Source: Anadara kagoshimensis
Taxonomy: Eukaryota; Mollusca; Bivalvia; Arcoida; Arcidae
Assembly: GCA_021292105.1 (NCBI GenBank)
Contig: CM037869.1
Coordinates: 50,031,234-50,095,233, forward strand
DNA length: 64,000 nt
Direction of reading: 5' to 3'
Part shown: piece after piece, positions 52,864 through 64,000 of the stretch
How positions within the stretch are numbered: the first letter of the stretch is position 1
How the letters are laid out: each line of letters opens with the position of its first letter
Translations under genes and position numbers: made by a program
Notes under the pieces: model-generated
What the model was told of the DNA's origin: nothing
The model's input: the letters and a program-made list of their open reading frames with translations, nothing else
Databases searched by the model: none

Positions 52864-55825
52864 ACACAGTGCGGGCATGTTGAAAAATTAACACTTAGCT
52901 AACGAACTGGTGTCGAATCCTGACGAAACTCATCCCAGCCCCCCGTTAGCTAACAAATTGGCGTCGAGTCCAAGCGAAACTCATCCCAGCCCATCGTTAG
53001 CTAACGAATTGGTGTCGAATCCTGGCGAAACTCATCCCAGCCCCTCGTTAGCTAACAAATTGGTGTCGAGTCCAAGCGAAACTCATCCCAGCCCATCGTT
53101 AGCTAACGAATTGGTGTTGAATCCTGGCGAAACTCATCCCAGCCCATCGTTAGCTAACGAATTGGTGTTGAATCCTGGCGAAACTCATCCCAGCCCATCG
53201 TTAGCTAACGAATTGGTGTCGAGTCCTGGCGAAACTCATCCCAGCCCATCGTTAGCTAACGAATTGGTGTCGAATCCTGGCGAAACTCATCCCAGCCCAT
53301 CGTTAGCTAACGAATTGGTGTTGAATCCTGGCGAAACTCATCCCAGCCCATCGTTAGCTAACGAATTGGTGTTGAATCCTGGCGAAACTCATCCCAGCCC
53401 ATCGTTAGCTAACGAATTGGTGTCGAATCCTGGCGAAACTCATCCCAGCCCATCGTTAGCTAACGAATTGGTGTTGAATCCTGGCGAAACTCATCCCAGC
53501 CCATCGTTAGCTAACGAATTGGTGTTAAATCCTGGCGAAACTCATCCCAGCCCATCGTTAGCTAACGAATTGGTGTTGAATCCTGGCGAAACTCATCCCA
53601 GCCCATCGTTAGCTAACGAATTGGTGTTGAATCCTGGCGAAACTCATCCCAGCCCATCGTTAGCTAACGAATTGGTGTTGAATCCTGGCGAAACTCATCC
53701 CAGCCCATCGTTAGCTAACGAATTGGTGTCGAATCCTGGCGAAACTCATCTCGGTCCCCTTGTTAGCTAACGAATTGGTGTCGAATCCTGGCGAAACTCA
53801 TCCCAGCCCATCGTTAGCTAACGAATTGGTGTCGAATCCTGGCGAAACTCATCTCGGTCCCCTTGTTAGCTAACGAACTGGTGTCGAATCCTGGCGAAAC
53901 TCATCTCGGTCCCCTTGTTAGCTAACGAATTGGTGTCGAATCCTGGCGAAACTCATCCCAGCCCATCGTTAGCTAACGAATTGGTGTCGAATCCTGGCGA
54001 AACTCATCTCGGTCCCCTTGTTAGCTAACGAACTGGTGTCGAATCCTGGCGAAACTCATCTCGGTCCCCTTGGTAGCTAACGAACTGGTGTCGAATCCTG
54101 GCGAAACTCATCTCGGTCCCCTTGTTAGCTAACGAATTGGTGTCGAATCCTGGCAAACTCATCCCAGCCCATCGTTAGCTAACGAATTGGTGTTGAATCC
54201 TGGCGAAACTCATCCCAGCCCATCGTTAGCTAACGAATTGGTGTTGAATCCTGGCGAAACTCATCCCAGCCCATCGTTAGCTAACGAATTGGTGTCGAAT
54301 CCTGGCGAAACTCATCCCAGCCCATCGTTAGCTAACGAATTGGTGTTGAATCCTGGCAAAACTCATCCCAGCCCATCGTTAGCTAACGAATTGGTGTTGA
54401 ATCCTGGCGAAACTCATCCCAGCCCATCGTTAGCTAACGAATTGGTGTCGAATCCTGGCGAAACTCATCCCAGCCCATCGTTAGCTAACGAATTGGTGTT
54501 GAATCCTGGCGAAACTCATCCCAGCCCATCGTTAGCTAACGAATTGGTGTTGAATCCTGGCGAAACTCATCCCAGCCCATCGTTAGCTAACGAATTGGTG
54601 TTGAATCCTGGCGAAACTCATCCCAGCCCATCGTTAGCTAACGAATTGGTGTCGAATCCTGGCGAAACTCATCCCAGCCCATCGTTAGCTAACGAATTGG
54701 TGTTGAATCCTGGCGAAACTCATCCCAGCCCATCGTTAGCTAACGAATTGGTGTCGAATCCTGGCGAAACTCATCCCAGCCCATCGTTAGCTAACAAATT
54801 GGTGTTGAATCCTGGCGAAACTCATCCCAGCCCATCGTTAGCTAACGAATTGGTGTCGAATCCTGGCGAAACTCATCCCAGCCCATCGTTAGCTAACGAA
54901 TTGGTGTTGAATCCTGGCGAAACTCATCCCAGCCCATCGTTAGCTAACGAATTGGTGTTGAATCCTGGCGAAACTCATCCCAGCCCATCGTTAGCTAACG
55001 AATTGGTGTTGAATCCTGGCGAAACTCATCCTAGCCCATCGTTAGCTAACGAATTGGTGTCGAGTCCAAGCGAAACTCATCCCAGCCCCTCGTTAGCTAA
55101 CGAATTGGTGTCGAATCCTGGCGAAACTCATCCTAGCCCATCGTTAGCTAACGAATTGGTGTTGAATCCTGGCGAAACTCATCCTAGCCCATCGTTAGCT
55201 AAAGAATTGGTGTCGAGTCCAAGCGAAACTCATCCCAGCCCCTCCTTAGCTAACGAATTGGTGTCGAATCCTGGCGAAACTCATCCTAGCCCATCGTTAG
55301 CTAACGAATTGGTGTTGAATCCTGGCGAAACTCATCCTAGCCCATCGTTAGCTAAAGAATTGGTGTCGAATCCTGGCGAAACTCATCCTAGCCCATCGTT
55401 AGCTAACGAATTGGTGTCGAAACTCATCCTAGCCCATCGTTAGCTAACGAATTGGTGTCAAGTCCAAGCGAAACTCATCCCAGCCCATCGTTAGCTAAAG
55501 AATTGGTGTCGAATCCTGGCGAAACTCATCCTAGCCCATCGTTAGCTAACGAATTGGTGTTGAATCCTGGCGAAACTCATCCCAGCCCATCGTTAGCTAA
55601 CGAATTGGTGTTGAATCCTGGCGAAACTCATCCCAGCCCATCGTTAGCTAACGAATTGGTGTTGAATCGGCAGCTTATCCCGGCCCCCTTGTTACCTTGA
55701 TATCGACAACATTTCAGCAGTTGCTTTTTTTCTTCTACGGTAGTTTTTCGGCCATCAGCTATTCATATTCCAGACTCGGCAGCCCAGCTTTGCTCAGAGT
55801 AAAACTTACGACAGGTCTGTACTGT
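52864..55825. mobile_element. M2 MITE expanded by an internal 51-bp array
   Basis: The outer ends are M2-like: GGGCATGTTGAAAAATTAAC then ACTTAGCTAACGAACTGGTG at the left, and AAACTTACGACAGGTCTGTA at the right. Between them lie about 55 copies of a 51-bp unit instead of the usual ~200-bp interior. Confidence 0.75.
52893..55695. repeat. 51-bp satellite, about 55 units
   Basis: The unit joins TTAGCTAACGAATTGGTGTC, GAATCCTGGCGAAACTCATC and CCAGCCCATCG. It corresponds to the M2 subterminal segment (AGCTAACAAATTGGTGCCGA, TTCTGACAGTTCATC at 22965-23010). As 51 is a multiple of three, one frame stays open and repeats LANELVSNPGETHPSPS for up to 418 codons. Type-B units (CTCGGTCCCCTTG, 53740-54130) are one base longer and break the frame, and a unit at about 54150 loses one base. 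This shows no coding constraint. Confidence 0.95.
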
Positions 55826-56039
55826 TTTTGAAAACAAATGCAGAATGACTGTTAAAGAATCAACAACCGAGTGATCAAAGCTAGATAAAAACATATCAGA
55901 CACAAATTGGAACATATCATATAACGCAGAGCAAGGGAGATAATCTGAACTGAATTACGTCTTCTCACACTGTATTTTTCCACTATGGAAAATTTATACA
56001 ACGAAGCAAGCTGATCAATACTATTTATTATACTTTGTA

Positions 56040-56050
56040 CTATATCTATA

Positions 56051-56127
<77 letters not shown>
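56040..56127. repeat. (TA)n microsatellite
   Basis: About 40 TA dinucleotides, starting as (CTATAT)n. Confidence 0.95.
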
Positions 56128-56130
<3 letters not shown>

Positions 56131-56359
56131 AGTATGTTAATTGCATTAATTTGTAAACAAGGAGCCCAGATCGCTAGAGAACACTATCCCCCAGTAACGG
56201 TAAACATTAATTTAGTGAAGCGAATTCCATTCAAAAAGAGATGGATGCTCTCCGAACCGAATAAAAGCTAGTGATAAAAGTGCTATTTTAATTAAAATAA
56301 GTTTGTTTGAATATACTTAAATTTTTGCAAAGGAAAATATTAGTATGACAAATTATTTG

Positions 56360-56534
56360 TACAGTCCAACCTGCCTTAAAGGCCACCTCAGTTTATACTG
56401 AAGGGTCACCTGCTTATAAAGGCCAATATAATTGTATCTTCATATTATTTAAACCTGTATGTAAAGGCCACCTGCCAATAAAGGCCACTTTTACTGGTTC
56501 CATTGGGTTGCCTTTATAGACATGTTTGACTGTA
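56360..56534 (+). mobile_element. M1 MITE, full length
   Basis: TACAGTCCAACCTGCCTTAA to ACATGTTTGACTGTA, flanked by TA. Confidence 0.85.
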
Positions 56535-56614
56535 TTTTAATGAATAAAAATTCAAGTAAATTAATACATATTGCTTCATGTAGATTATGCTCTAGAGAAA
56601 ATGTAAGAATGAAA

Positions 56615-56830
56615 AAAAAAAAAAAAAAACCAAAGGGCAATAACTCTGATATTATGCAAAATAGAGTAATTGTTTTTGTGCTCAGTACTTTTCCACATTT
56701 AGTACAATTTACCTAAGAAGTATCATGTTGGTACTGACATTTAACGGTTTTAATTTGATGTATGGTCCGGAACTATGACGGGCGAACGCACGCACGAGGT
56801 GGACGCACAAAAACGTCAACAATATGTTTT
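56615..56830 (+). repeat. Dispersed repeat related to those near 8060 and 8625
   Basis: CAAAGGGCAATAACTCTGAT, then TTTTTGTGCTCAGTACTTTT, GTATCATGTTGGTACTGAC and TGGTCCGGAACTATGACGGG. Confidence 0.6.
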
Positions 56831-57590
56831 CACTTTGGGAAGCATAACATGTAAATAGTGCCCTAGATTGAGGAAAATATGGAGGATTGTCTCCTTGAGG
56901 GAATATTAATTGTAAATTCTGTAACACAATTGATGATGAGCAACATTTTATTTTGACTGTACAAATAACAAGAAACTCCGTAAAGATTTTATAAAGTCAA
57001 CCAAAGCTTCTTTAAACTGTAATGTTAATGAAAATAATAAGTTTTCAACAATGATCATAATTTTGAAATCAACATCCCCTTATCTTATACGTAAATTAGG
57101 TGCCTTCAATAAAAAGTCTTTTGAACTGAGGAGGACAGGCTTATTGAATATTTAGGATATTGAACTGAATGTTTTCATACAGATACATATATATATTATA
57201 TCATTTATTTTATTTTCACGGTGTGCAATGAATATGCTGTCAAAGGAATTAATTTGCAATATTTTATATTTTATGTAATTCTTGTAAGATCAATGAATCT
57301 GTTGATTGTAACAAACTATCTATGTAGTTTATATACAATAAAGTATTATTATTATTATCTCCCGAACTATTTACATTAACAGTCAGTGGCCATCTTGCAT
57401 ACACTAAACGGCTTATTGCGTCAATAAATGTGGAAAAACGTGTAACATACATTTTAAAACCCTAAGTTCTATTTTCTTTTTCTAAAGTTTCAACGAAATC
57501 GGTACATTAATAAGGTTGTGATGACCATCTATCGGGTTTTGCTATTTATTGTAAAGGTGGTCATCTTGGATATGCCCCTATAAGGCTGTC
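56831..57590. other. Non-coding stretch
   Basis: (ATT)n at about 57342-57358. Otherwise nothing recognised. Confidence 0.4.
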
Positions 57591-57591
57591 G

Positions 57592-57656
57592 AGCAATCCC
57601 ACCGGAGTCTGCAATCCCACCGGAGTCTGCAATCCGTCTGCAATCCCACCGGAGTC
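57592..57656. repeat. ~22-bp minisatellite, three to four units
   Basis: GCAATCCCACCGGAGTCT repeats, with one shortened unit (GCAATCCGTCT). Confidence 0.9.
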
Positions 57657-57681
57657 TGGCCATGCCTGGATAATAGGCAGC

Positions 57682-58062
57682 CAAGGGCGTAGCTGAGCAT
57701 ACGCACATACGACCGTGCGTAAGTTAATTTGGTCAAATATCATATTTAAAAATGTTAAAAATAATTAAATGACAGCTATATTTTAAAACTTGAAAGCAAT
57801 ACACAATTTAACCCTCGAAACTGAAACTATCATAATGAACAAGACGATTTATGCATATGAATCAATGTACAATACAGTGGTCGTTTGAATTTCGTTTTGA
57901 AGTTTAGTCGCAGATAAGGGTCGAAATTCATGGAAAACGCACAATTTTTTTTGTATTTTTTTTTCATTTCCTCGGGGAGTATGCCCCCATACTCCCTAGA
58001 AAAACGGCACATTTTTCACGTTTACAGTGCGTAATTTAACAACATGCTCAGCTACGCCCCTG
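57682..58062. mobile_element. M4 hAT-like MITE, second copy
   Basis: CAAGGGCGTAGCTGAGCATA at the left, GCTCAGCTACGCCCCTG at the right. Interior blocks (AACCCTCGAAACTGAAACTA, CGATTTATGCATATGAA) match 52247-52660. Flanks GCAGC and CCAGC may be a mutated target duplication. Confidence 0.75.
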
Positions 58063-58290
58063 CCAGCGACTGTTCTTTCGCCGTCATCTTTCGCCAGACA
58101 CGAGACGTTTAGAAATGAAAATCATGAAGTCACTCTGAAGACCTTAAAAACCGATAGTTGTATGTCGTGTTATTGCAAGACTGAGGTGTGCCACGTTAAC
58201 GAACCCTCATTGCACACTGCCTTGAACGCACTGCAAAGGCCGAGATTTTTGTGACGTTTCGATATTATAAGTGGAATTCAATCAATCCAT
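58063..58290 (+). mobile_element. SINE body and tail
   Basis: TTTCGCCAGACACGAGACGT, TTTAGAAATGAAAATCATGA, GTGTGCCACGTTAACGAACC, CTCATTGCACACTGCC, ending GAATTCAATCAATC. The head was displaced by the M4 insertion. Confidence 0.7.
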
Positions 58291-58329
58291 CTTAGAGTAA
58301 ATATGAACAACAATTTAACTTATGTTTTA

Positions 58330-58500
58330 AAAATTCCATCATATCTAGTCGGTCAGATTCTAGATAGTGTAAGAAACTTTGATAGTTCGCTCATCCTAGG
58401 TTCAAGCTTTTGTCGGGAACTCCGATTTCCTCCACCATTCCTGAATTAGAAATAACAGTCTTGATATAAGTGAAAATAATCTTAAATATTGGCCATAAAA
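58330..58500 (+). mobile_element. Second-type SINE, diverged
   Basis: TTCGCTCATCCTAGGTTCAA stands at the B-box position, followed by GAACTCCGATTTCCTCCACC and CTTGATATAAGTGAAAATAA. Confidence 0.5.
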
Positions 58501-60174
58501 CATCATTATTATACATTCTACTTTCATAATACAAGTCCTGCAACTCCAAAAGAAATTATCTCCCTTTATTAATATCATTGCATGTTTAAAAAATTGCTAT
58601 GTAAACTTTTCATTAATATAATATTTTCATTCATGTTTTTGCAAGATAATTTTAAAAATAATTTATAATAACTTTCCTTATTAAAATATTGATAATTGGT
58701 GGATAAAATATAAACTAATTACACAATTTTATTTCTAATACCGTTTATTTGTTAAAATTTAATATTTTACATTTTAAGGAAATGGTTATGCAGTAAGTAC
58801 ATTTTATTCAGCTACAAAAAAGCTGCTTTGGCTAAAAATTGGGATACACCCCAATTTTAAATATTGTGTCAATAGATCAAAGTGGATATGTTAGAAAATT
58901 GCTTATCAGGTCTACCTCCGTGCCAGAGGTAAGCATACTTTATTTTGTGTCTAAAACCACATGTATGCGACTGTCAAGTGGACAGCATCATTTAATGGCA
59001 TTTTATTCTCAACAGATCTAGTCAACTTTTGGAAAATTTGTTTGCTTTACAAAAACCTTAAAATGATAAGTATTTTAATCATGTACCAACAGTTGTCAAT
59101 TATATTGAAAAGTCATGTCCTTTGGGCATGCTGTCAGCACAAGATGCATTTGTCTGTAGCAGGCTCTCGGTAGAGGGCACATAAATTATATCGTCAGTAA
59201 GAGGCTCAGTATCATTAATTACAAAAAGGGAGTAATACATTATTCCATTATAATTATTTATTTACAATAAATAATTGTAAATAATGATATTTCCTATCCT
59301 TCTTAAAATGTCTAGAAAGTAACTGGGTACAAACATCACCGGAATGTATGTATACCTACTTGTTCCAAGAAAGACAACTCTTGCTATTTGCAAATCGCTT
59401 TTTTAAAAACTGATAAACTAATCAGTTGATTTAAAAGTTGTTGTTCAATTGATTAATTTTAACCAATTGATTAAATTAAAATAATACTCATAATCCACTA
59501 CTCCCAGAACCACATCTAAGATGACAACCGTCATATCTACACATCAAAAAACGCAACCAAAAAAGGCAAAGAAAGACCACCTTTTCACCTGAGGAAATTA
59601 ATACTCCGCCAAGTGAAGAGGTTGAATGCAATTTGAAGTTAATCTTCATCTCCAGTAAGTGCCTTTACTTCTGTCTGTATTTTTTTCAACATTCTTCCTG
59701 ACCAAATTTATAACTATGTGAATGCCCTCCTGCCCAAATCCTGCCTTCAATGTTCCATATTCATAATTTTAGTTAAAATGTGTATGCTTGCAGGGACCTC
59801 TTGTATTTCTATCTTGTTTATCGTTCGTCATCGGTAATCTTACTTTTAACCAATGATTAAATTTTAAATCATGATTCAAAAGTTGATAAAAAATCTATTC
59901 ATTATAACGAGTCGTTAAAGATAATCAATTTTTAAGCGACAGATAGCTATTTTTTTTTATTTTAACAACTCCAACAATACCACGCTGGTCGTCTTGAATG
60001 TGAGAGAAATTGTACTTCAACCTAACCCCCGGGTTGTGTAAGCGTATGTGTGCGCATTAAAGCTTGATTTTTTAATATTTGGTATTAAAGGACGCGAAAA
60101 TGAATATACTTCATGATGATTAACTTGGATTTTAAATCTTGATTGTTACGTAGATAAAAAAAAATTGTCGGGAC
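58501..60174. other. Long non-coding stretch
   Basis: AT-rich. TGATT/AATCA-rich palindromic strings at 59405-59480 and 59845-59935 are complementary (AAACTGATAAACTAATCAGT and ATCATGATTCAAAAGTTGAT) and may bound an old foldback element. No gene supported. Confidence 0.4.
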
Positions 60175-60182
60175 TATTGTCA

Positions 60183-60292
60183 TACTCATATTATAAATTT
60201 TTGAATTTTCTGAATAAAATATTCAAAAATTTATAATATGACAACTTTTTTTAATATTTCATTCAGAAAATTCAAAAATGTATAATATGACA
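60183..60292. repeat. Two overlapping AT-rich palindromes
   Basis: TCATATTATAAATTTTTGAA pairs with TTCAAAAATTTATAATATGA (60222-60241) and again with TTCAAAAATGTATAATATGA (60269-60288). TGTCATA-type ends resemble the palindrome at 51412-51535. Confidence 0.7.
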
Positions 60293-60791
60293 CTATGCTT
60301 CAAGGAAATGTTCGGAGTTTTGCGGAAGTAGTTATCCATTTCTTAATCCCGTTAGTACTTAGTTAGCAATAAGTTACTGATAAATGATACTTTTTTCAAA
60401 GTAACCAACGGCTTTTTAAACAAGTATAACTGGCTGCTATAGTAGCTAACTTTTCTTCTACAAGCTTAAGCTGTTAAAGTAGCCAGTTACAAGTAGCTAA
60501 CTTATCATATATAAATAAACATACCAGCCAAAAGAAAAAATACCAGGTCATAATTAGAATTTATTTCAAGTTAAACGCAAAAAAAAATTAGGTCTTGTAT
60601 AAAATTCATTCGGATTCTACTTTTTTGACTGGAATAATAATCTAACTGAAATGATAAATACAAAACTTTAAATGCCTTGAAAAGCAATTTGAGCACGATG
60701 TCGACAATAAAAACTTCATCATGCTTTTACAGTACCGTAAACAACGAACTACCGCGATTAATAATTCATAAATGGAAGTGATATAAAATAA

Positions 60792-60796
<5 letters not shown>

Positions 60797-60853
<57 letters not shown>

Positions 60854-60878
60854 ATAATAAATAAATAAAATAAATAAG

Positions 60879-60933
<55 letters not shown>

Positions 60934-60935
60934 AA
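60797..60935. repeat. (GA)n followed by (TAAA)n
   Basis: About 27 GA dinucleotides to 60849, then about 18 TAAA units. Leucine/serine- and tyrosine/leucine-repeat minus frames across it are artefacts. Confidence 0.95.
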
Positions 60936-60944
60936 CAGCTCCAT

Positions 60945-61580
60945 ATTGATAAATAATCAATAAAACAGTTGCATATTTCAGTTAATGTTCCCATACACTT
61001 CTGGCGTAAACTGACACTTAAAGAATTACTTCCCTTTAGCTATTATTTATATAATTTACAAGTACGTTTTTTAATTGTTAGCAATTGGGATAGAAATTCA
61101 GATTTATAACTGAAAATAAATATGTATGAATATATTTGTGTATCACCATACGGTCTTAAATCTAGAAAAAATCATAAACTTTGAAGAAGTAATGAAGTCT
61201 TTTTTTAAACAAAGACTGTTATTTGTTCTGAATTTATATATAAGTGTTGTAAAACCATTATATATTCGCCAAGTATATGTTATTCAGCTAAAAATTGAAT
61301 ACGTTTTTGAGGAGAGTTTGGGAAGATCATCCCAAATCTTGAAATGTCAATTATTACTTAAAACTCATTATTAAATAATGCTTAATTAATTAATGCCCTA
61401 TTTTTTATCGCCGTACTAAACCGTAACAGCAGCTATTGATCGATCTATTTCCCTAAACGTTTTTCCAAAAACGTGTTCAATAGTGATTATTCCGCGTTAT
61501 ATCCCAACTCGTCAATATTTTCTTTGGTTAATTACGATTTACTTCTTGCTAGTGCGGTTACATCAAGTATTTTATTGTAG
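60945..61580. other. Non-coding stretch
   Basis: An 82-codon frame at 61126-61374 has no recognised similarity. Confidence 0.35.
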
Positions 61581-61757
61581 ATGCATCATGATCAGTGTGC
61601 GTTCCTATCCGATCCATGTCTCACTACGGAAATTGGCTTTTCTGTGATCAACCGTGAAATTCAATCGGTAGTGGAACCGGCGAGATGTGTGACCGAGGCA
61701 TCGGTCAAGATCACAAGGGAATATTTCCTCTTACGTCATACATGTAGGTTGCAATAA
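61581..61757 (+). other. 58-codon open frame after an acceptor-like site
   Basis: TTTTATTGTAG precedes an ATG frame reading MHHDQCAFLSDPCLTTEIGF and SVINREIQSVVEPARCVTEA, to a stop at 61755-61757. Balanced composition is suggestive, but the downstream part borders a SINE remnant, and no donor or family is recognised. Confidence 0.2.
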
Positions 61758-61779
61758 TTACCCGTGGTGTTTCAAGTTT

Positions 61780-62362
61780 GAGAATTTTTGTTAGTTCGCT
61801 TGTCGAATGTCAGTGGTTTCTCCATACACTCATGTTTCCTCCACCCTCCCTTGGCCCGAACTGTCCACTTCCGCGGCATATTTTAAGCGAATACTTTCAC
61901 TTGGGATGTGAAATGCATACTTAAGTTGTCAACTACCACTGCGGTAGGTAAGTTGGTATAGTGCTCGCTCCGTATGTAGGAGGTTGTGGGTTCGAACCCC
62001 CACCTTCTAAATGTTTGATGATAGTTGTCTGTGATGGACCGCATAGCTACTTGAAAGGTGATTAATTGCCCCGGCTACTTTCATTTCTAAATGCTTTGCG
62101 GCTTTTTCGAAAGAAGAATCATTACCTTTTTGAAGTCTTTGTCAGACCAGGTGGAGGTTCTGACTCCGACCTCCCACATACGAAGCTAACACTCTACCAA
62201 GTATATATTAAGTTATTTGAATGAAATATTAAACATATATTATTTTTTTTGAATATGTCTTTCAGAAAATTCAAAGAGAGCAGAATAATGATTTAACGTC
62301 CCAGTCAAGAATATTTCACTTATATCGAGACGTCGCCAGCTATAGACGGAGATGCAGAAATT
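61780..62362. mobile_element. Cluster of SINE fragments
   Basis: 61780-61925: second-type SINE body (TAGTTCGCTTGTCGAATG, TGTTTCCTCCACC). 61930-62010: plus tRNA-like head (TGCGGTAGGTAAGTTGGTAT, GGTTGTGGGTTCGAACCCCC, a perfect B box). 62037-62201: minus head and body. 62283-62362: minus tail (TTTAACGTCCCAGTCAAGAA). Confidence 0.7.
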
Positions 62363-62694
62363 AAAAAAGTTAATTTATATAATATGAAAACTTACTTTGA
62401 TTAGACGACAGTGTTACTAAGGGGAGACTACATGTACTTCGTATTTGTAACTGATTAATTTCATTGATTTGATAGTCTCCCTTATGCTAGGCTCAATCCG
62501 AATTTCTTAATCGCCAACATATTTTGCAGTTTAAAAAACTGATTTTACATGTGCATCATTGCATAATACGAAAGCTTACATTAAAAAGGGAGTAAAAAAG
62601 AAAGCTTTTCGAAAAAAGAAAAAGAAAGCGGTTTTAAAACAATAATATAAAAATACATCGCTATGTCAGATAGCTATAGCTTGCCAAAGGGTTC
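62363..62694. other. Non-coding stretch, nothing recognised
   Basis: No supported feature. Confidence 0.4.
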
Positions 62695-63010
62695 TCATCG
62701 TTTTCCTCCACCATATGTCGGAGGCAAGAGGTCTGAGCTCGTATCCTAGCCGAGTCTGACTAAGACTGGAAACAAGTCATTGACTGTAACTTTGCCAAGA
62801 AATCTAGAAATGAAAGCAGTTGGGTCCCTTAGAAGAAATCTTAAAACCCGATGACCAGTGTCATGGTGGGCGTGACACGTGAAAGAACCCTCCCTGGACA
62901 TTGTCCTAAACGCACTTCAAAGTAAAAATTCCTGCCCTTTCATATATAACCGGTGACGTTTTGATATAGGTGAGATATTCTTGACTGGCCAGTAAACACC
63001 ATTCAATAAA
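62695..63010 (+). mobile_element. tRNA-headed SINE, head eroded
   Basis: CTGACTAAGACTGGAAACAA, GCCAAGAAATCTAGAAATGA, TGTCATGGTGGGCGTGACAC, GAACCCTCCCTGGACATTGT, CTTGACTGGCCAGTAAACAC and an ATTCAATAAATG tail. Confidence 0.8.
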
Positions 63011-63284
63011 TGAATCATCTGTAACACAAGCTTTCTCGAAACTATTTGTGATCCAATATAATCTTAAACTAACAAGAAATGGTTGTAATTTATATAAATA
63101 GTATATAATATATATTCGAATTTCCAGTATGGCACGCCATCTCTACAGGCAGTGCCCGCTTTCCCACGACATCGAAAATTGACATTAAAGTCTACTCATT
63201 CCATTATACTACAGTTATCGCGCTAACCACCATGAAAAACCTTTTTGTCACCCAAAGACCGATCAAATCTATATCCCGACTTCT

Positions 63285-63605
63285 CCGAAGCTCGTTCTTG
63301 ACAGTAGTAGGTTGTGGGTTCGAATCCCGACCGGGTCTGACCAAGATTTGAAATAAGGTAGTGACTTTTCTTTCACCAAGCACTCGGAAATATGAAAATA
63401 AAGTCAGGGTTCTTTTGGATGGGAACGTTAAATAAACGAGGCCCCGTGTTACGGGTGGGCGTGACACAATAAAGAACTCTGATATATAATGCCATCAGCG
63501 CAACACGCAGTCAAAATTTCTTCACCTTCGTCTTTAGCTGGCGATGTATCGATATAAATGAAATATTCTTGACTGGGACGTTAATTGTCATCACTCAAAA
63601 CAGTT
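63285..63605 (+). mobile_element. tRNA-headed SINE, nearly complete
   Basis: GTAGGTTGTGGGTTCGAATC (B box), CCGACCGGGTCTGACCAAGA, TTTCACCAAGCACTCGGAAA, ACGGGTGGGCGTGACACAAT, TATTCTTGACTGGGACGTTA and a TCATCACTCAAAAC tail. Confidence 0.85.
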
Positions 63606-63654
63606 CTATCTTACACTGCCGCCGATGTAGGAATATATTATTCTCAGTTATACA

Positions 63655-63995
63655 CTAGAATGGGATTTTAGCGGAATAATTTCGAAATTCCGGAATAGTT
63701 AGGCACTTTCCGTAATGTTAACGAAATTCCGGAATGTTTAGACCAAATCCGAAATTTTTAAACCAAATCCAAAATAATCAGACAACTCCGAAAAATCGGT
63801 CAAAATCCGGATAAACAAGAATATTTTTACGGTAAATTTTACGGAGTCTAAAAATTCCGGTAAAAGTTTGATTATTCCGGCAAATGTCCAATTATTACGG
63901 TAAATAATTTTTAAAAATATATTCCGGATTTAGCCGGATTATCTCCATAATTACAGAAAGTGTTTAACTATTCCAGAATTTCGCAATCTCCTTCT
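63655..63995. mobile_element. Palindromic CCGGAA-rich foldback element
   Basis: GAAATTCCGGAATAGTTAGG with CACTTTCCGTAAT at the left pairs with ATTACAGAAAGTGTTTAACT and ATTCCAGAATTTC at the right. Interior CCGAAATTTTTAAACC, CCGGATAAACAAG and TACGGTAAATTTTACGG give further self-complementarity. No coding frame. Confidence 0.65.
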
Positions 63996-64000
63996 AGTGA

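Noticed and set aside
52910-55700. Open frames of 286, 418 and 82 codons repeating LANELVSNPGETHPSPS
   Set aside because: They exist because the satellite unit is 51 bp. One-base-longer units and a one-base deletion break the frame without any sign of selection. There is no start context, splice signal or flanking domain.
59530-59665. Possible exon with a basic segment KKRNQKRQRKTTFSPEE and a CAG/TAAGTG end
   Set aside because: Vaguely homeodomain-like, but the site after it is CAGTAAGT only if a non-GT boundary is used, the upstream frame has stops and no acceptor is convincing.
60642-60994. Leucine/serine and YLFI-repeat proteins on the minus strand
   Set aside because: Translation of (GA)n and (TAAA)n microsatellites.
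63204-63467. 87-codon minus frame
   Set aside because: It lies over a SINE; its text comes from the tRNA-like head read backwards.

Overview
The window looks like non-coding, repeat-saturated nuclear DNA from a metazoan, most likely a bivalve mollusc. The grounds are strong A+T richness, tRNA-headed SINEs with a long conserved tail, molluscan-type dispersed repeats, many foldback MITEs, and exon signals of spliceosomal type. The species is not identified. There is no bacterial-style gene, rRNA, CRISPR array or convincing functional tRNA. Most long open frames are tandem repeats or transposon remnants.

One retroelement family dominates and is called RT-H here. Roughly twenty broken copies lie on both strands. 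They carry the end of a reverse transcriptase (YIDD box, then an IPASPAYGVFVSQ-type segment, ending near DTFDVS), a conserved 3'UTR, and a terminal region that contains a type I hammerhead ribozyme motif (CTGATGA, short stem II, GAAA, minimal stem III, GTC, stem I AGCACTA/TAGTGCT). About a dozen ribozyme copies are recognisable, mostly decayed; the one at 38051-38096 keeps the whole catalytic core. At 38050-39200 the order is ribozyme, ribozyme, truncated RT, 3'UTR, partial ribozyme. This fits a Penelope-like element with ribozyme-bearing terminal repeats, or a retrozyme partner of one.

Layout. 0-5.2 kb: RT-H copies, one split by a TTAA-flanked MITE, plus a SINE and minisatellites. 5.4-10.8 kb: AT-rich tandem repeats. 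11.6-13.7 kb: a possible secreted-protein first exon, a MITE, SINE heads. 14.3-16.9 kb: a 64-bp satellite with a nested MITE. 17-24 kb: more arrays, MITEs, SINEs, a ribozyme-element partial dimer, and a coding exon on the minus strand (19222-19313). 24.5-25.6 kb: a 47-bp satellite derived from the RT-H 3' end. 26-39 kb: RT-H copies with nested insertions. 40-48 kb: four tandem arrays, one (43.7-46.1 kb) also derived from the RT-H 3'UTR. 48.8 kb: a minus-strand first exon whose splice phase fits the 19.2 kb exon. 49-56 kb: M2 MITEs, one of which contains about 55 copies of a 51-bp unit. 56-64 kb: microsatellites, hAT-like MITEs and a cluster of SINEs.

The only supported host gene is a two-exon minus-strand candidate (48845-48930 joined to 19222-19313), whose family I do not recognise. 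Names used below: RT-H, the hammerhead retroelement; M1, a ~180-bp palindromic MITE starting TACAGTCAAACCTG; M2, a ~200-250-bp palindromic MITE starting TACAGACCTGTCGAAAG; M3, a MITE with ends containing ACAATCATTCCTTAGCTAAG; M4, a hAT-like MITE starting CAGGGGCGTAGCT. Stretches not listed were read and showed nothing I can name.
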